A stretch of 64,000 bases of DNA from Flavobacterium sp. CBA20B-1. GTDB lineage: Bacteria > Bacteroidota > Bacteroidia > Flavobacteriales > Flavobacteriaceae. The notes beneath the pieces were generated by a model. It did no database searches. It saw only the letters and a list, made by a program, of their open reading frames with translations, and was not told the origin of the DNA. Each line of letters opens with the position of its first letter. Position 1 is the stretch's first letter. The stretch is from assembly GCF_028473145.1 (NCBI RefSeq), contig NZ_CP092370.1, positions 868,001-932,000 of the forward strand, given 5' to 3'. This document shows, piece after piece, positions 24,077-32,865 of the stretch. The position numbers were made by a program, and so were the translations under genes.

Positions 24077-25495
24077 ATGAAAATAGAACAAATTTATACA
24101 GGATGTTTAGCACAAGGTGCTTATTATATTGAAAGCAATGGCGAAGCAGTAGTTATTGATCCATTGCGTGAAGTGCAACCATATATCGAAAAAGCAACAA
24201 AAGATGGGGCAACAATTAAATATGTTTTAGAAACCCATTTTCATGCCGATTTTGTGAGCGGACATCTCGATTTAGCCGAAAAAACCGGCGCTACCATTGT
24301 TTTTGGACCAACTGCCAAACCTAATTTTAAGGCTCATATTGCTACCGACGATGAAATGCTAACTGTTGGAAACATCAAAATAAAAGTCATCCACACGCCT
24401 GGGCACACCATGGAAAGCACTTGTTATTTGTTAATCGATGAAAATGGTAAAGAAACCAGCTTGTTTACTGGCGATACATTGTTTATTGGCGATGTGGGAA
24501 GACCCGATTTGGCTCAGAAAGTTGTGGCCGATTTAACTCAAGAAAAATTAGCCGCACATTTGTATGATTCGCTTCACCACAAAATTATGCCTTTGGCCGA
24601 TGACATCATTGTATATCCGGCACACGGAGCGGGTTCGGCTTGTGGAAAAAACATGAGCAAAGAAACTTTTGACACTTTGGGCAACCAAAAACAAACAAAT
24701 TATGCATTGCAACCCATGACAAAAGAGGCTTTTATTGAAAAAGTTTTAGATGGATTAATGCCGCCTCCTGCTTATTTTCCTGAAAATGTATTAATGAACA
24801 TTAAAGGATACGAAAGTATTGACCGCGTTTTAGATAAAGGAACAAAAGCGCTTTCGCCAGAAGCATTTGAAACGATTGCAAACGAAACCGATGCCCTACT
24901 ATTGGATACCCGCGATGCACAAACTTTTGCAAAAGGATTTATTCCGAACTCGATAAATATTGGCATTGATGGCAATTTTGCGCCTTGGGCTGGAGCTTTG
25001 ATTCCGAATATTCAACAAGCTATTTTACTGATTGCCGATGAAGGTCGTGAGGAAGAAATTGTTACCCGTTTGGCTCGTGTAGGCTACGACAATACCATTG
25101 GCTTTTTAAAAGGTGGATTCGATGCATGGAAAAATGCAGGTAAAGAAACCGATCACATTACATCTATTTCGGTAGATGAATTGGAAAACAGACTTGCTCA
25201 AAATCCTGATTTAAAAATTTTAGATGTTCGTAAAATCAGCGAACATTATTCAGAACACGTAATTGGGTCGGAAAACATTGCTTTAGATTACATCAACCAG
25301 CACATTTCGGAAGTTGATAAAAACAAAACCTATTATGTGCATTGTGCGGGCGGTTACCGTTCCATGATTTTTATTTCGATACTAAAAGCGCGTGGATATG
25401 AGCAATTAATCGATATACAAGGTGGTTTTTCTGCTATTAAAGCTTCCGGAAAATTCGCTGTGAGCAATTATGTTTGTCCAAGCACTATGCTTTAA
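24077..25495 (+). CDS. persulfide dioxygenase-rhodanese fusion
   Basis: The ATG at 24077 (MKIEQIYTGCLAQGAYYIE) is chosen; an upstream in-frame start at 24014 would overlap the operator. 472 residues. Residues 1-240 are an ETHE1-like metallo-beta-lactamase domain with iron ligands in THFHADFVSGH, HTPGHTMEST, LFTGDTLFIGDVGRPDL and YPAHGAGSACG. Two rhodanese domains follow. The first (about 265-360) has LIADEGREEE where the active-site loop should be and has no cysteine. The second (about 370-465) has HCAGGYRSM with the catalytic Cys. It should oxidise glutathione- or thiol-bound persulfide to sulfite and pass sulfane sulfur. It leads a run of five sulfur genes. Confidence 0.93.
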   Translation: MKIEQIYTGCLAQGAYYIESNGEAVVIDPLREVQPYIEKATKDGATIKYVLETHFHADFVSGHLDLAEKTGATIVFGPTAKPNFKAHIATDDEMLTVGNIKIKVIHTPGHTMESTCYLLIDENGKETSLFTGDTLFIGDVGRPDLAQKVVADLTQEKLAAHLYDSLHHKIMPLADDIIVYPAHGAGSACGKNMSKETFDTLGNQKQTNYALQPMTKEAFIEKVLDGLMPPPAYFPENVLMNIKGYESIDRVLDKGTKALSPEAFETIANETDALLLDTRDAQTFAKGFIPNSINIGIDGNFAPWAGALIPNIQQAILLIADEGREEEIVTRLARVGYDNTIGFLKGGFDAWKNAGKETDHITSISVDELENRLAQNPDLKILDVRKISEHYSEHVIGSENIALDYINQHISEVDKNKTYYVHCAGGYRSMIFISILKARGYEQLIDIQGGFSAIKASGKFAVSNYVCPSTML

Positions 25496-25547
25496 TTTTC
25501 AATAAAATCAACAATATGTTACAAAACATCTTGAAAATTGGAATACC

Positions 25548-25769
25548 ATGCGGATTATTCGTTTGAGCTTTGGAATCTACTTTCTTGCAATGGGTATTGC
25601 TTCGAAAACATGGTTTGCGGTGTTCATTGGGGTTGTGTTTTCACTTTTGGCTTTGTTCAATATAGGATGTTGCGGAAACCAACAATGCGGAATCAAGCAC
25701 AGAATTAACAAAAAGGAAGCCGCAGAAAAACCTGTAATTTATGAGGAAGTTCAATTAAATAAAAAATAA
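25548..25769 (+). CDS. small cysteine-rich membrane protein (YgaP/DUF2892-like)
   Basis: 73 residues from ATG 25548 (MRIIRLSFGIYFLAMGIASK). Two hydrophobic segments are followed by FNIGCCGNQQCGIKHR with three closely spaced cysteines and a charged tail. The layout resembles the DUF2892 membrane part of YgaP-type rhodaneses. It sits between the dioxygenase and a stand-alone rhodanese, and the cysteines suggest handling of sulfane sulfur or metal. The ATG at 25515 is in another frame and stops early. Confidence 0.7.
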   Translation: MRIIRLSFGIYFLAMGIASKTWFAVFIGVVFSLLALFNIGCCGNQQCGIKHRINKKEAAEKPVIYEEVQLNKK

Positions 25770-25773
25770 AAAA

Positions 25774-26091
25774 ATGTTCACTATATTTAAAAGTTTGTTG
25801 GGAAACAACAATTCAGATTTAAAAGATCTATTTGCGTCAAAAGATGTGTTTTTGGTCGATGTGCGTTCAGCTGCCGAATTTGCTTCGGGTAGTGTAAAAA
25901 ATGCAGTTAACATTCCTTTAGATCAAATAGGTCCTCAAATTTCAAAACTTAAAAACAAAAAAAATATTGTTGTATTTTGCAGAAGCGGTAACCGAAGCAG
26001 CATGGCAAAAAATATTTTAGAAAAAAACGGCATAAACGATGTAACCAATGGGGGCAGTTTACAAAATATGCAGAAGTATATCGAATCGTAA
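25774..26091 (+). CDS. single-domain rhodanese
   Basis: 105 residues covering one complete rhodanese domain: VFLVDVRSAAEFASGSVKNA, then NIPLDQI, and the active-site loop VVFCRSGNRSS with the catalytic Cys. There is no signal peptide, so it is cytoplasmic. It should carry sulfane sulfur between thiosulfate or persulfide and acceptors. Gaps of 4 and 10 bp place it firmly in the dioxygenase operon. Confidence 0.93.
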   Translation: MFTIFKSLLGNNNSDLKDLFASKDVFLVDVRSAAEFASGSVKNAVNIPLDQIGPQISKLKNKKNIVVFCRSGNRSSMAKNILEKNGINDVTNGGSLQNMQKYIES

Positions 26092-26101
26092 AAAATAAAA
26101 C

Positions 26102-26302
26102 ATGAGAAACTTCTTTAAAAAATATGTTTTGGAACTTTTTGGCATTGCAATTGGTGCTGTTTTAGGGTATTTATATTGGAAATACATCGGTTGCCTTTCA
26201 GGTACATGTGCCATTACATCAAATCCCACAAATAGTACTATTTACGGAATGGTGATGGGTGGTTTATTAGCATCAATCCTTAAACCTAAAAAAGTAAAAT
26301 AA
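26102..26302 (+). CDS. DUF6132-family small membrane protein
   Basis: 66 residues with two membrane helices. A loop between them reads YIGCLSGTCAITSNP, a conserved Cys-x4-Cys signature of this family, then GMVMGGLLASIL. The family recurs with rhodanese and thioredoxin genes in Bacteroidota (from memory), suggesting a role in trans-membrane sulfur or thiol handling; this is not proven. It lies 2 bp before the thioredoxin gene. Confidence 0.8.
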   Translation: MRNFFKKYVLELFGIAIGAVLGYLYWKYIGCLSGTCAITSNPTNSTIYGMVMGGLLASILKPKKVK

Positions 26303-26304
26303 AT

Positions 26305-26598
26305 ATGACTTTTCAAGAAATCATTAATCAAGACAAACCCATTTTAGTAGATTTTTTTGCTGAATGGTGCGGACCGTGCAAAATGCAAGCTCCTATTTTA
26401 GAAGAATTAAAACAGCGAATGGGTGAAAAAGCCGCTATTATAAAAATCGATGTGGATAAAAACCAGCAAGTAGCTGCTCAATATCAAATCCGCAGTGTGC
26501 CCACCATGATTATATTTAAAAACAGCGCTGTAAAATGGCGTCAATCGGGTGTGTTTTCTGCAAACGAATTAGAGCGTTTATTAAATGAAAATGCTTAG
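26305..26598 (+). CDS. trxA: thioredoxin
   Basis: 97 residues with a complete thioredoxin fold and active site FFAEWCGPCKMQAPI. The cis-proline loop is RSVPTMIIF. No signal peptide is present. As the last gene of the dioxygenase-rhodanese operon it probably reduces persulfidated proteins or the operon's own cysteines. The general housekeeping thioredoxin may be elsewhere. Confidence 0.93.
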   Translation: MTFQEIINQDKPILVDFFAEWCGPCKMQAPILEELKQRMGEKAAIIKIDVDKNQQVAAQYQIRSVPTMIIFKNSAVKWRQSGVFSANELERLLNENA

Positions 26599-26617
26599 AA
26601 ATGTTGTTGAAAATAAA

Positions 26618-26645
26618 GAAAGGGAAGTGCACACTTCCCTTTCTT
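26618..26645 (+). terminator. hairpin terminator of the sulfur operon
   Basis: GAAAGGGAAGTG (26618-26629) pairs perfectly with CACTTCCCTTTC (26632-26643) around a two-base gap, with a weak T-rich tail. Confidence 0.75.
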
Positions 26646-26992
26646 CATTACACGAATTTTTCTAAAAAGAAAAACTCATTCACTTAACTAAAAACATTCA
26701 AAAAAACTACTTTATTATTAAATTACTCCAATCGATTTTTTTATCATTCGTTAGGCGTTGATACGTTCATTTATAAAAATGAAGTATCAGTACCCAACAA
26801 ACTTCTTTTTCATAATTATTTTGCTTGTAATAAAACAAATTACATACCAGCACCTAAATCACCCAAAAATACACTATTTTTAATAAAATATCAACAAATT
26901 GTGTAGAAAAACGCACAAATGAGTGTAGATATTTTTCACAAAAAAACAAAAAGTAAATGCAAACTACTTTTTAATGTATTTATAAATTTAAG
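26646..26992. other. gene-free spacer with an isolated 13-bp hairpin
   Basis: No gene is seen. TGATAC-g-TTCATTT (26759-26772) pairs with AAATGAA-GTATCA (26777-26789) around ATAA, with a single bulged G. There is no T-run, so it is not an obvious terminator; it may be an operator or RNA structure. Confidence 0.5.
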
Positions 26993-27000
26993 TACATTTG
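26993..27000 (+). promoter_or_regulatory. -7 box before udk
   Basis: TACATTTG matches TAnnTTTG and lies 16 bp before the udk ATG, implying a very short leader. Confidence 0.5.
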
Positions 27001-27016
27001 TAAAAACATTAATAAA

Positions 27017-27628
27017 ATGCTGATAATTGGTATTGCAGGTGGCACAGGTAGCGGAAAAACAACTGTTGTCCACCAAATTATGAATGAATTGCCCGAAACC
27101 GAAGTGGGAATTATTTCGCAGGATTCATATTACAAAGCAAACGATCATTTAAGTATGGATGAACGTGCTTTGATAAATTTTGACCATCCTCGCGCAATTG
27201 ATTTTGATTTGCTATGCAACCACTTGCAAGATTTAAAAGCTGGTAAAAGCATCAATCAACCAGTGTATTCGTTTGTGCATCACAACCGCACCGATGATTA
27301 TATCTTAACACATCCGCGAAAAGTAATGATTGTGGAAGGAATTTTAATTTTAACCAATCCGGAATTACGCAATTTATTCGATATTAAAATTTTTGTTCAT
27401 GCCGATTCAGACGAACGGTTAATTCGCAGATTAAAACGCGATATTGCAGACCGTGGCCGGGATATGAATGAGGTTTTAAACCGTTATCAAACCACATTGA
27501 AACCGATGCATGAACAGTTTATTGAACCATCAAAGGCTTTTGCAGATATTATTATTCCAAACGATAAATACAACACAGTAGCTATCGATATTGTGCGAAC
27601 GGTTATCAACAAAAAAATAAACGATTAA
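27017..27628 (+). CDS. udk: uridine kinase
   Basis: 203 residues of the phosphoribulokinase/uridine kinase family. The Walker A is IAGGTGSGKTTVVHQI at the N-terminus, followed by SQDSYYK (substrate loop), NFDHPRAIDF, the DYILTHPRKVMIVEGIL strand and a lid region RLKRDIADRGRDM. It phosphorylates uridine and cytidine in pyrimidine salvage. Two bp separate it from the divIC-like gene. Confidence 0.96.
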   Translation: MLIIGIAGGTGSGKTTVVHQIMNELPETEVGIISQDSYYKANDHLSMDERALINFDHPRAIDFDLLCNHLQDLKAGKSINQPVYSFVHHNRTDDYILTHPRKVMIVEGILILTNPELRNLFDIKIFVHADSDERLIRRLKRDIADRGRDMNEVLNRYQTTLKPMHEQFIEPSKAFADIIIPNDKYNTVAIDIVRTVINKKIND

Positions 27629-27630
27629 AA

Positions 27631-27972
27631 ATGAAACAAAAATTCGCCGCTTTACTCGTTAAATACCCTTTTTTGAAATGGGCAACAAACCGTTTTGTGT
27701 TGGTTACCCTGTTTTTTATTGTTTGGCTTTTGTTTTTTGACACCTATGCTTTTTACGACCACCAAACGATTGATAACGAAATTGAAAAATTAGAAGAAAA
27801 TCGAGATTATTTTAAGGCCGAAATTAATAGCGACGATAAAAACATAAAAAAATTATACCGCCAAGAAGAGGTGGAAAGATATGCGCGTGAAAAATATTAT
27901 ATGAAGCGTGAAAACGAAGACATTTATATTATTGACAGCGACAAAGAATATCCAACAGAAGAAACTAACTAA
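27631..27972 (+). CDS. FtsB/DivIC-type septum formation protein
   Basis: 113 residues: a short cytoplasmic N-terminus, one membrane helix (FVLVTLFFIVWLLFF), then a coiled coil (NEIEKLEENRDYFKAEINSD) and the family end YAREKYYMKRENEDIYII. This is the bitopic layout of FtsB/DivIC, which links FtsQ and FtsL in the divisome. It is co-transcribed with udk and mutA, an order I recall in related genomes. Confidence 0.9.
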   Translation: MKQKFAALLVKYPFLKWATNRFVLVTLFFIVWLLFFDTYAFYDHQTIDNEIEKLEENRDYFKAEINSDDKNIKKLYRQEEVERYAREKYYMKRENEDIYIIDSDKEYPTEETN

Positions 27973-27989
27973 CAAATCAATACAGCAAT

Positions 27990-29342
27990 ATGTTATTTAA
28001 CGATTTTGAAAAAGTATCATCAAAACAATGGAAAAATCAAATTCAGTACGAATTAAAAGGTGCCGATTATAACGATACATTGGTTTGGGAAAGTTTAGAA
28101 GGTATTAAGGTTAAACCTTTCTATCACAATGATGAAGACGCTGTAACCACAGCCGTTGCTACACAAAACACCAATTTTTCTATTGTTCAAGAAATTTATG
28201 TTTTCGACACAGAAAAATCAATAACAAAAGCGAACGAAGTTTTAAAACGTGGTGCAGAAAGCATTCGTTTCATTATTCCATCAAAAGAAATAAACGTTGT
28301 AAACATCATCAATCAATTACAACAACAACCAAAAGCGGTTTACTTACAATTATTGTTTTTAGATGCCGATCTTGTGGAAGAGATAAATAACGAAGCTGCC
28401 AAATTGCAGTTTGAAGTTTTTGTTTTGATTGATCCAATTCATCAGTTAGCATTCGATGGAAATTTTTATAAAGACGGAACTTCAGATTTTGAAGCACTGA
28501 ATAAAATCAACCAAAAAGGCAATAACATCAACTGGTTAACAGTAAAAGCAACAACATATCAAAATGCGGGTGCCAATATGGTGCAGCAAATTGCTTATAC
28601 TTTGGCACATACCAACGAATATTTAAACCGAATTGAAAATTTCAATAAAAACATTACAATTGAAGTTGCTGTTGGCGGAAATTATTTTTTTGAAATTGCA
28701 AAATTGCGTGCTTTGCGTTTGTCGTTAAATGCGTTGGCAGAAGCTTATTCGCCAAAAATCACATTTCATATTATTGCAAAACCAACCCTTCGCAACAAAA
28801 CTATTTACGATTATAACGTAAACATGCTACGTACCACAACCGAATGTATGAGTGCTGTTTTGGGTGGAGCCGATGCGGTTGAAAATATTGCCTACGATGC
28901 TGTTTACCATAAAACAAATGAATTTAGTGACCGCATTTCTAGAAATCAGTTGTTGATTTTAAAAGAAGAAAGTTATTTTGATAAAGTGAACAATCCGGCA
29001 GACGGAGCGTATTACATTGAAAGTTTAACGCAGCAGTTAGCAGAAAAAGGCTTGGAACTTTTTAAGGATATCGAAAAAAACGGTGGATTAATTTCACAAT
29101 TAATTGAAGGAACCATTCAGCGAAAAATAAATGAAGCTGCTACAAAAGAACAAGAATTGTTCAATTCGGGCAAGGAAGTTTTATTAGGAACAAACAAATA
29201 TCCAAATGCACAAGATAAAATGGCACACGATTTAGAATTGTATCCTTTTGTAAAACAAAATCCGCGTAAAACATTAATTACTCCGATTATTGAAAAACGT
29301 TTGGCAGCAACTTTGGAACAAGAACGTTTAGCTAAAGAATAA
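27990..29342 (+). CDS. mutA: methylmalonyl-CoA mutase small subunit
   Basis: 450 residues of the mutase barrel domain without a B12-binding domain. Text such as LFNDFEKVSSKQWKNQIQYE at the N-terminus, YDYNVNMLRTTTECMSAVLG and NPADGAYYIESLTQQLAEKG is typical of MutA. It should dimerise with MutB to interconvert succinyl-CoA and (R)-methylmalonyl-CoA, with MutB binding the cofactor. In most relatives mutB follows at once; here 1.35 kb with three accessory genes intervenes. Confidence 0.94.
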   Translation: MLFNDFEKVSSKQWKNQIQYELKGADYNDTLVWESLEGIKVKPFYHNDEDAVTTAVATQNTNFSIVQEIYVFDTEKSITKANEVLKRGAESIRFIIPSKEINVVNIINQLQQQPKAVYLQLLFLDADLVEEINNEAAKLQFEVFVLIDPIHQLAFDGNFYKDGTSDFEALNKINQKGNNINWLTVKATTYQNAGANMVQQIAYTLAHTNEYLNRIENFNKNITIEVAVGGNYFFEIAKLRALRLSLNALAEAYSPKITFHIIAKPTLRNKTIYDYNVNMLRTTTECMSAVLGGADAVENIAYDAVYHKTNEFSDRISRNQLLILKEESYFDKVNNPADGAYYIESLTQQLAEKGLELFKDIEKNGGLISQLIEGTIQRKINEAATKEQELFNSGKEVLLGTNKYPNAQDKMAHDLELYPFVKQNPRKTLITPIIEKRLAATLEQERLAKE

Positions 29343-29370
29343 TTTTTGTAACTTTCAGAAAAAGAAAATC

Positions 29371-29601
29371 ATGGAAGCGATCAGAGAAATAGTGAAAGTA
29401 AAAAATCGTCAGGTAATCATTAATTTACCCGATGATTTTAATGCCGATGAAGTGGAAGTAATTGTATTAAAAACAATTGAAAATGAAATTCCACAGTGGC
29501 ACATTGATGAGGTTCGTGAAAGAAATTCAGAATATTTAAAAAATCCGGATATAGCTTTAGATTTTGACGAAGCAATCAAAGATATTGAGAATGAATTATA
29601 A
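29371..29601 (+). CDS. antitoxin of a RelE/ParE-type module
   Basis: 76 residues. The N-terminal half could form an AbrB- or Phd-like strand region (EIVKVKNRQVIINLPDDFN), followed by an acidic helical C-terminus (ALDFDEAIKDIENEL) that would wrap the toxin. The toxin start at 29591 overlaps its end by 11 bp, the usual coupling in type II systems. The exact antitoxin family is uncertain. Confidence 0.75.
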   Translation: MEAIREIVKVKNRQVIINLPDDFNADEVEVIVLKTIENEIPQWHIDEVRERNSEYLKNPDIALDFDEAIKDIENEL

Positions 29602-29884
29602 GTTGAAAATTCTTCCTAAAGCCAAGCTTGATTTAAAAGAAATTGCGATTTGGTACGAAGAAGAAGTTCAAAAAGGACTTGGAAAAAGATTTCTATCTTC
29701 TGTAAAAACAGAAATGGCTCTTGTACAAAAGAATCCGCTTATTTTTCAAACAAAATACGACAACAATAAGACGGTTTTAGTAAAAGCATTTCCATATTTA
29801 ATTCATTATGAAATAATGAATAGTGAAATTGTTGTAAAAGCTGTTTTACATACCTCACGAAGTACCAAAAAATATCCTGAATAA
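29591..29884 (+). CDS. RelE/ParE-superfamily toxin
   Basis: 97 residues from ATG 29591 (MNYKLKILPKAKLDLKEI). A start further upstream would cover the antitoxin's end needlessly. The ParE/RelE pattern is present: KAKLDLKEIAIWYEEE helix hairpin, GLGKRFLSSVKTEMALVQKN, PYLIHYEIMNSEIVVKAVLH strands and the C-terminal HTSRSTKKYPE. Whether it cuts mRNA or poisons gyrase cannot be read from this. It forms a module with the preceding antitoxin inside the mutA-mutB interval. Confidence 0.85.
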   Translation: MNYKLKILPKAKLDLKEIAIWYEEEVQKGLGKRFLSSVKTEMALVQKNPLIFQTKYDNNKTVLVKAFPYLIHYEIMNSEIVVKAVLHTSRSTKKYPE

Positions 29885-30008
29885 ATTTGAACCAAGATAT
29901 ATAGAATGGTGACAAATTTTCACAAATTAGAATGTCCGCTTTTTTCGGACAGTTTAAATTTCAGATGGCTACAATTTGTAGTTAACAGAAGAAAAAACAT
30001 AGAAAAAA

Positions 30009-30662
30009 ATGAAAGAGGTTAGTGTATTTATTGCAGAAACAGAGGATGATTGCTTATTTAAAAGTCAATTTGATTTTTGGAAAGAAGTAGAATGGAATAA
30101 TGATTTACCACAATACTTTGAAAGATTGAATAATATTGATGATGACCGTTCTTTTGTAATACTTGCAACAACTGTTTTAGAATATCAAATCGATAGATTT
30201 TTAAAAATAATAATTCCAAAACATGAAGTTCTTGTAGACAATAATACAGCCTTAAATACAAAAATTAGAATAATCAAAGCTTTCAATTTAATTCCCTCTC
30301 AATTTCTTGAAATGATTAATCTAATAAAAAATATTCGAAATGATTTTGCCCATAATTTAGCTTTCGATAATTTTAAAGACGTTCCTAAATCGGAAAATAA
30401 ATTACTTCGAAATATAGAACAAATGAAAGAATATTGGAATAAATATTCACATGAAATGGTATATTGGGAAAAAGACGAAAAAATTCGAATGTTATTCAAG
30501 GATATTTGGAGAGTTTGTATAGAAGGATTGAGAGTTTATGAAATTAACATCGAATTATTCAGACAAGAAACAGAAAGATTAGAATTTATTCAAAATTTAC
30601 ATAAATTATCTACTACATTAAAAATTGAACGAGAAAAATCAAGAAGATTACCCTTTTATTAA
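30009..30662 (+). CDS. MltR-like / HEPN-like protein
   Basis: 217 residues, mainly helical. RSFVILATTVLEYQIDRFLK followed by LIKNIRNDFAHNLAF (R110-x4-H115) matches the pattern of MltR-type proteins and the Rx4-6H motif of HEPN ribonucleases. MltR is known as a mannitol repressor relative. HEPN domains with this motif are often RNases in toxin or defence systems. No mannitol genes are nearby; the neighbour is a toxin-antitoxin pair, which favours the second reading, but this is inference. Confidence 0.65.
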   Translation: MKEVSVFIAETEDDCLFKSQFDFWKEVEWNNDLPQYFERLNNIDDDRSFVILATTVLEYQIDRFLKIIIPKHEVLVDNNTALNTKIRIIKAFNLIPSQFLEMINLIKNIRNDFAHNLAFDNFKDVPKSENKLLRNIEQMKEYWNKYSHEMVYWEKDEKIRMLFKDIWRVCIEGLRVYEINIELFRQETERLEFIQNLHKLSTTLKIEREKSRRLPFY

Positions 30663-30690
30663 AATTTAAAATAATAAAATTCATTTTCTA

Positions 30691-32817
30691 ATGAATAGAA
30701 AAAACATACAAAACATACAATTACCACATCAAAAGAAAACGGTTACAGATATTCCAAATTCTTTTGAAACAGCCGAAGGTATCAAAGTAAAACCAACTTA
30801 TACGGTAGCCGATATAGAAACCCTCGAACATATAGGTTTTGGCGCAGGCTTTGCACCCAATCTTCGCGGACCTTATGCCACCATGTACGTTCGCCGTCCA
30901 TGGACCGTTCGTCAATATGCTGGTTTTTCAACTGCCGAAGAAAGTAATGCTTTTTACCGCAGAAATTTAGCAGCCGGGCAAAAAGGACTTTCAGTTGCTT
31001 TTGATTTGGCAACGCACCGCGGCTACGATTCCGATCACGAACGCGTGGTGGGCGATGTTGGTAAAGCCGGTGTTGCAATTGATTCGGTGGAAGACATGAA
31101 AATTTTGTTCGATCAGATTCCGTTAGATGAAATGTCGGTTTCTATGACCATGAACGGTGCCGTTTTACCAATTATGGCATTTTATATTGTGGCTGCAAAA
31201 GAACAAGGTGTCGATGAAAAATTACTTTCGGGAACCATTCAAAACGATATTTTAAAAGAGTTTATGGTGCGTAACACCTACATCTACCCACCTACTCCAT
31301 CAATGAAAATTATTGCTGATATTTTTGAATATACCAGTAAAAAAATGCCCAAATTCAACTCGATTTCTATTTCGGGTTACCACATGCAAGAAGCCGGCGC
31401 TACTGCTGATATTGAATTGGCTTACACCATTGCAGATGGTTTGGAATATGTTCGCACCGGATTGGCTGCCGGAATGAAAGTAGATGAATTTGCTCCTCGC
31501 CTTTCGTTTTTCTGGGCAATTGGTATGAATCATTTTATGGAAATTGCTAAAATGCGTGCCGGTAGAATGATTTGGGCGAAATTGATAAAACAATTCAATC
31601 CGGAATCAGATAAATCATTGGCATTGCGTACACATTGTCAAACTTCGGGTTGGAGTTTAACAGAGCAAGATCCTTTTAACAATGTGGCTCGTACGGCGAT
31701 TGAAGCTGCTGCTGCTGCTTTTGGTGGAACACAATCGTTACACACCAATGCGTTAGATGAAGCAATTGCCTTACCAACCGATTTTTCAGCTCGCATTGCC
31801 CGTAATACGCAGATTTTCTTACAAGAAGAAACCAAGATTTGTAAAACAGTTGATCCATGGGCAGGAAGTTATTATGTAGAAAGTTTAACAGCCGAAATCG
31901 CTGAAAAAGCTTGGAAACTGATTGAAGAAGTAGAATCGTATGGCGGAATGACCAAAGCAATTGAAGCCGGAATTCCAAAAATGCGTATCGAAGAAGCTGC
32001 GGCTCGTAAACAGGCTCGTATCGATTCTGGTCAGGATATTATTGTGGGTGTGAATAAGTATCGTTTGGAAAAAGAAGATCCGTTACAGATTTTGGAAGTG
32101 GACAACCAAGTGGTGCGTCAGCAACAAATTGAACGGTTGAATCGCATTAAAGCTACTCGAAACAACGATAAAGTAAAACAAAGCTTAGCCGCTTTGACAA
32201 ATGCAGCGAAAACAGGCGAAGGTAATTTACTGGCATTAGCTGTTGAAGCCGCAGAAAATCGTGCTACTTTAGGCGAAATATCCGATGCCTTAGAAACCGT
32301 TTTTGGCAGATACAAAGCACAAATTAAAACCATTAGTGGCGTGTATAACAAAGAAATTAAAACCGACGAAAATTTTGCAAAAGCAAAACAATTGGCCGAC
32401 GATTTTGCTAAGCAAGAAGGACGCCGTCCACGTATTATGATTGCAAAAATGGGACAAGACGGGCACGATCGTGGTGCAAAAGTAGTTGCCACGGGGTATG
32501 CTGATGTAGGATTTGATGTGGATATGGGGCCGTTGTTCCAAACACCTGCCGAGGCTGCCAAACAAGCCGTTGAAAACGACGTGCATGTTTTAGGTGTTTC
32601 GTCATTAGCTGCTGGTCACAAAACATTGGTGCCACAAGTTATTGAAGAGTTAAAGAAATATGGTCGTGAAGATATTATGGTAATTGTTGGCGGTGTGATT
32701 CCTGCACAAGATTATCAGTATTTGTTCGATGCTGGTGCAGTAGCAGTTTTTGGTCCCGGAACCAGAATTGCCGATGCTGCCATTACTATTTTAAATGTAT
32801 TGATGGATATAGAGTAA
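30691..32817 (+). CDS. mutB: methylmalonyl-CoA mutase large subunit
   Basis: 708 residues. Residues 1-560 form the substrate-binding barrel ([39 protein letters not shown] in part, [19 protein letters not shown]). Residues 570-700 are the cobalamin-binding domain with [20 protein letters not shown] (the D-x-H-x2-G ligand motif) and [11 protein letters not shown]. Together with MutA it connects propionate and odd-chain metabolism to succinyl-CoA. The PduO-type adenosyltransferase at 40638 could supply its cofactor. It is followed by a strong terminator. Confidence 0.97.
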   Translation: MNRKNIQNIQLPHQKKTVTDIPNSFETAEGIKVKPTYTVADIETLEHIGFGAGFAPNLRGPYATMYVRRPWTVRQYAGFSTAEESNAFYRRNLAAGQKGLSVAFDLATHRGYDSDHERVVGDVGKAGVAIDSVEDMKILFDQIPLDEMSVSMTMNGAVLPIMAFYIVAAKEQGVDEKLLSGTIQNDILKEFMVRNTYIYPPTPSMKIIADIFEYTSKKMPKFNSISISGYHMQEAGATADIELAYTIADGLEYVRTGLAAGMKVDEFAPRLSFFWAIGMNHFMEIAKMRAGRMIWAKLIKQFNPESDKSLALRTHCQTSGWSLTEQDPFNNVARTAIEAAAAAFGGTQSLHTNALDEAIALPTDFSARIARNTQIFLQEETKICKTVDPWAGSYYVESLTAEIAEKAWKLIEEVESYGGMTKAIEAGIPKMRIEEAAARKQARIDSGQDIIVGVNKYRLEKEDPLQILEVDNQVVRQQQIERLNRIKATRNNDKVKQSLAALTNAAKTGEGNLLALAVEAAENRATLGEISDALETVFGRYKAQIKTISGVYNKEIKTDENFAKAKQLADDFAKQEGRRPRIMIAKMGQDGHDRGAKVVATGYADVGFDVDMGPLFQTPAEAAKQAVENDVHVLGVSSLAAGHKTLVPQVIEELKKYGREDIMVIVGGVIPAQDYQYLFDAGAVAVFGPGTRIADAAITILNVLMDIE

Positions 32818-32819
32818 TT

Positions 32820-32862
32820 AAAAAATCTCCTAAAAGGCATATTGTCTTTTAGGAGATTTTTT
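32820..32862. terminator. strong bidirectional terminator
   Basis: A 17-bp perfect stem, AAAAAATCTCCTAAAAG with CTTTTAGGAGATTTTTT, lies between convergent mutB and the minus-strand gene ending at 32866. Confidence 0.92.
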
Positions 32863-32865
32863 ATT

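Noticed and set aside
32118..32561. 147-residue minus-strand frame in mutB
   Set aside because: Shadow of the mutB cobalamin domain, which is fully conserved on the plus strand.
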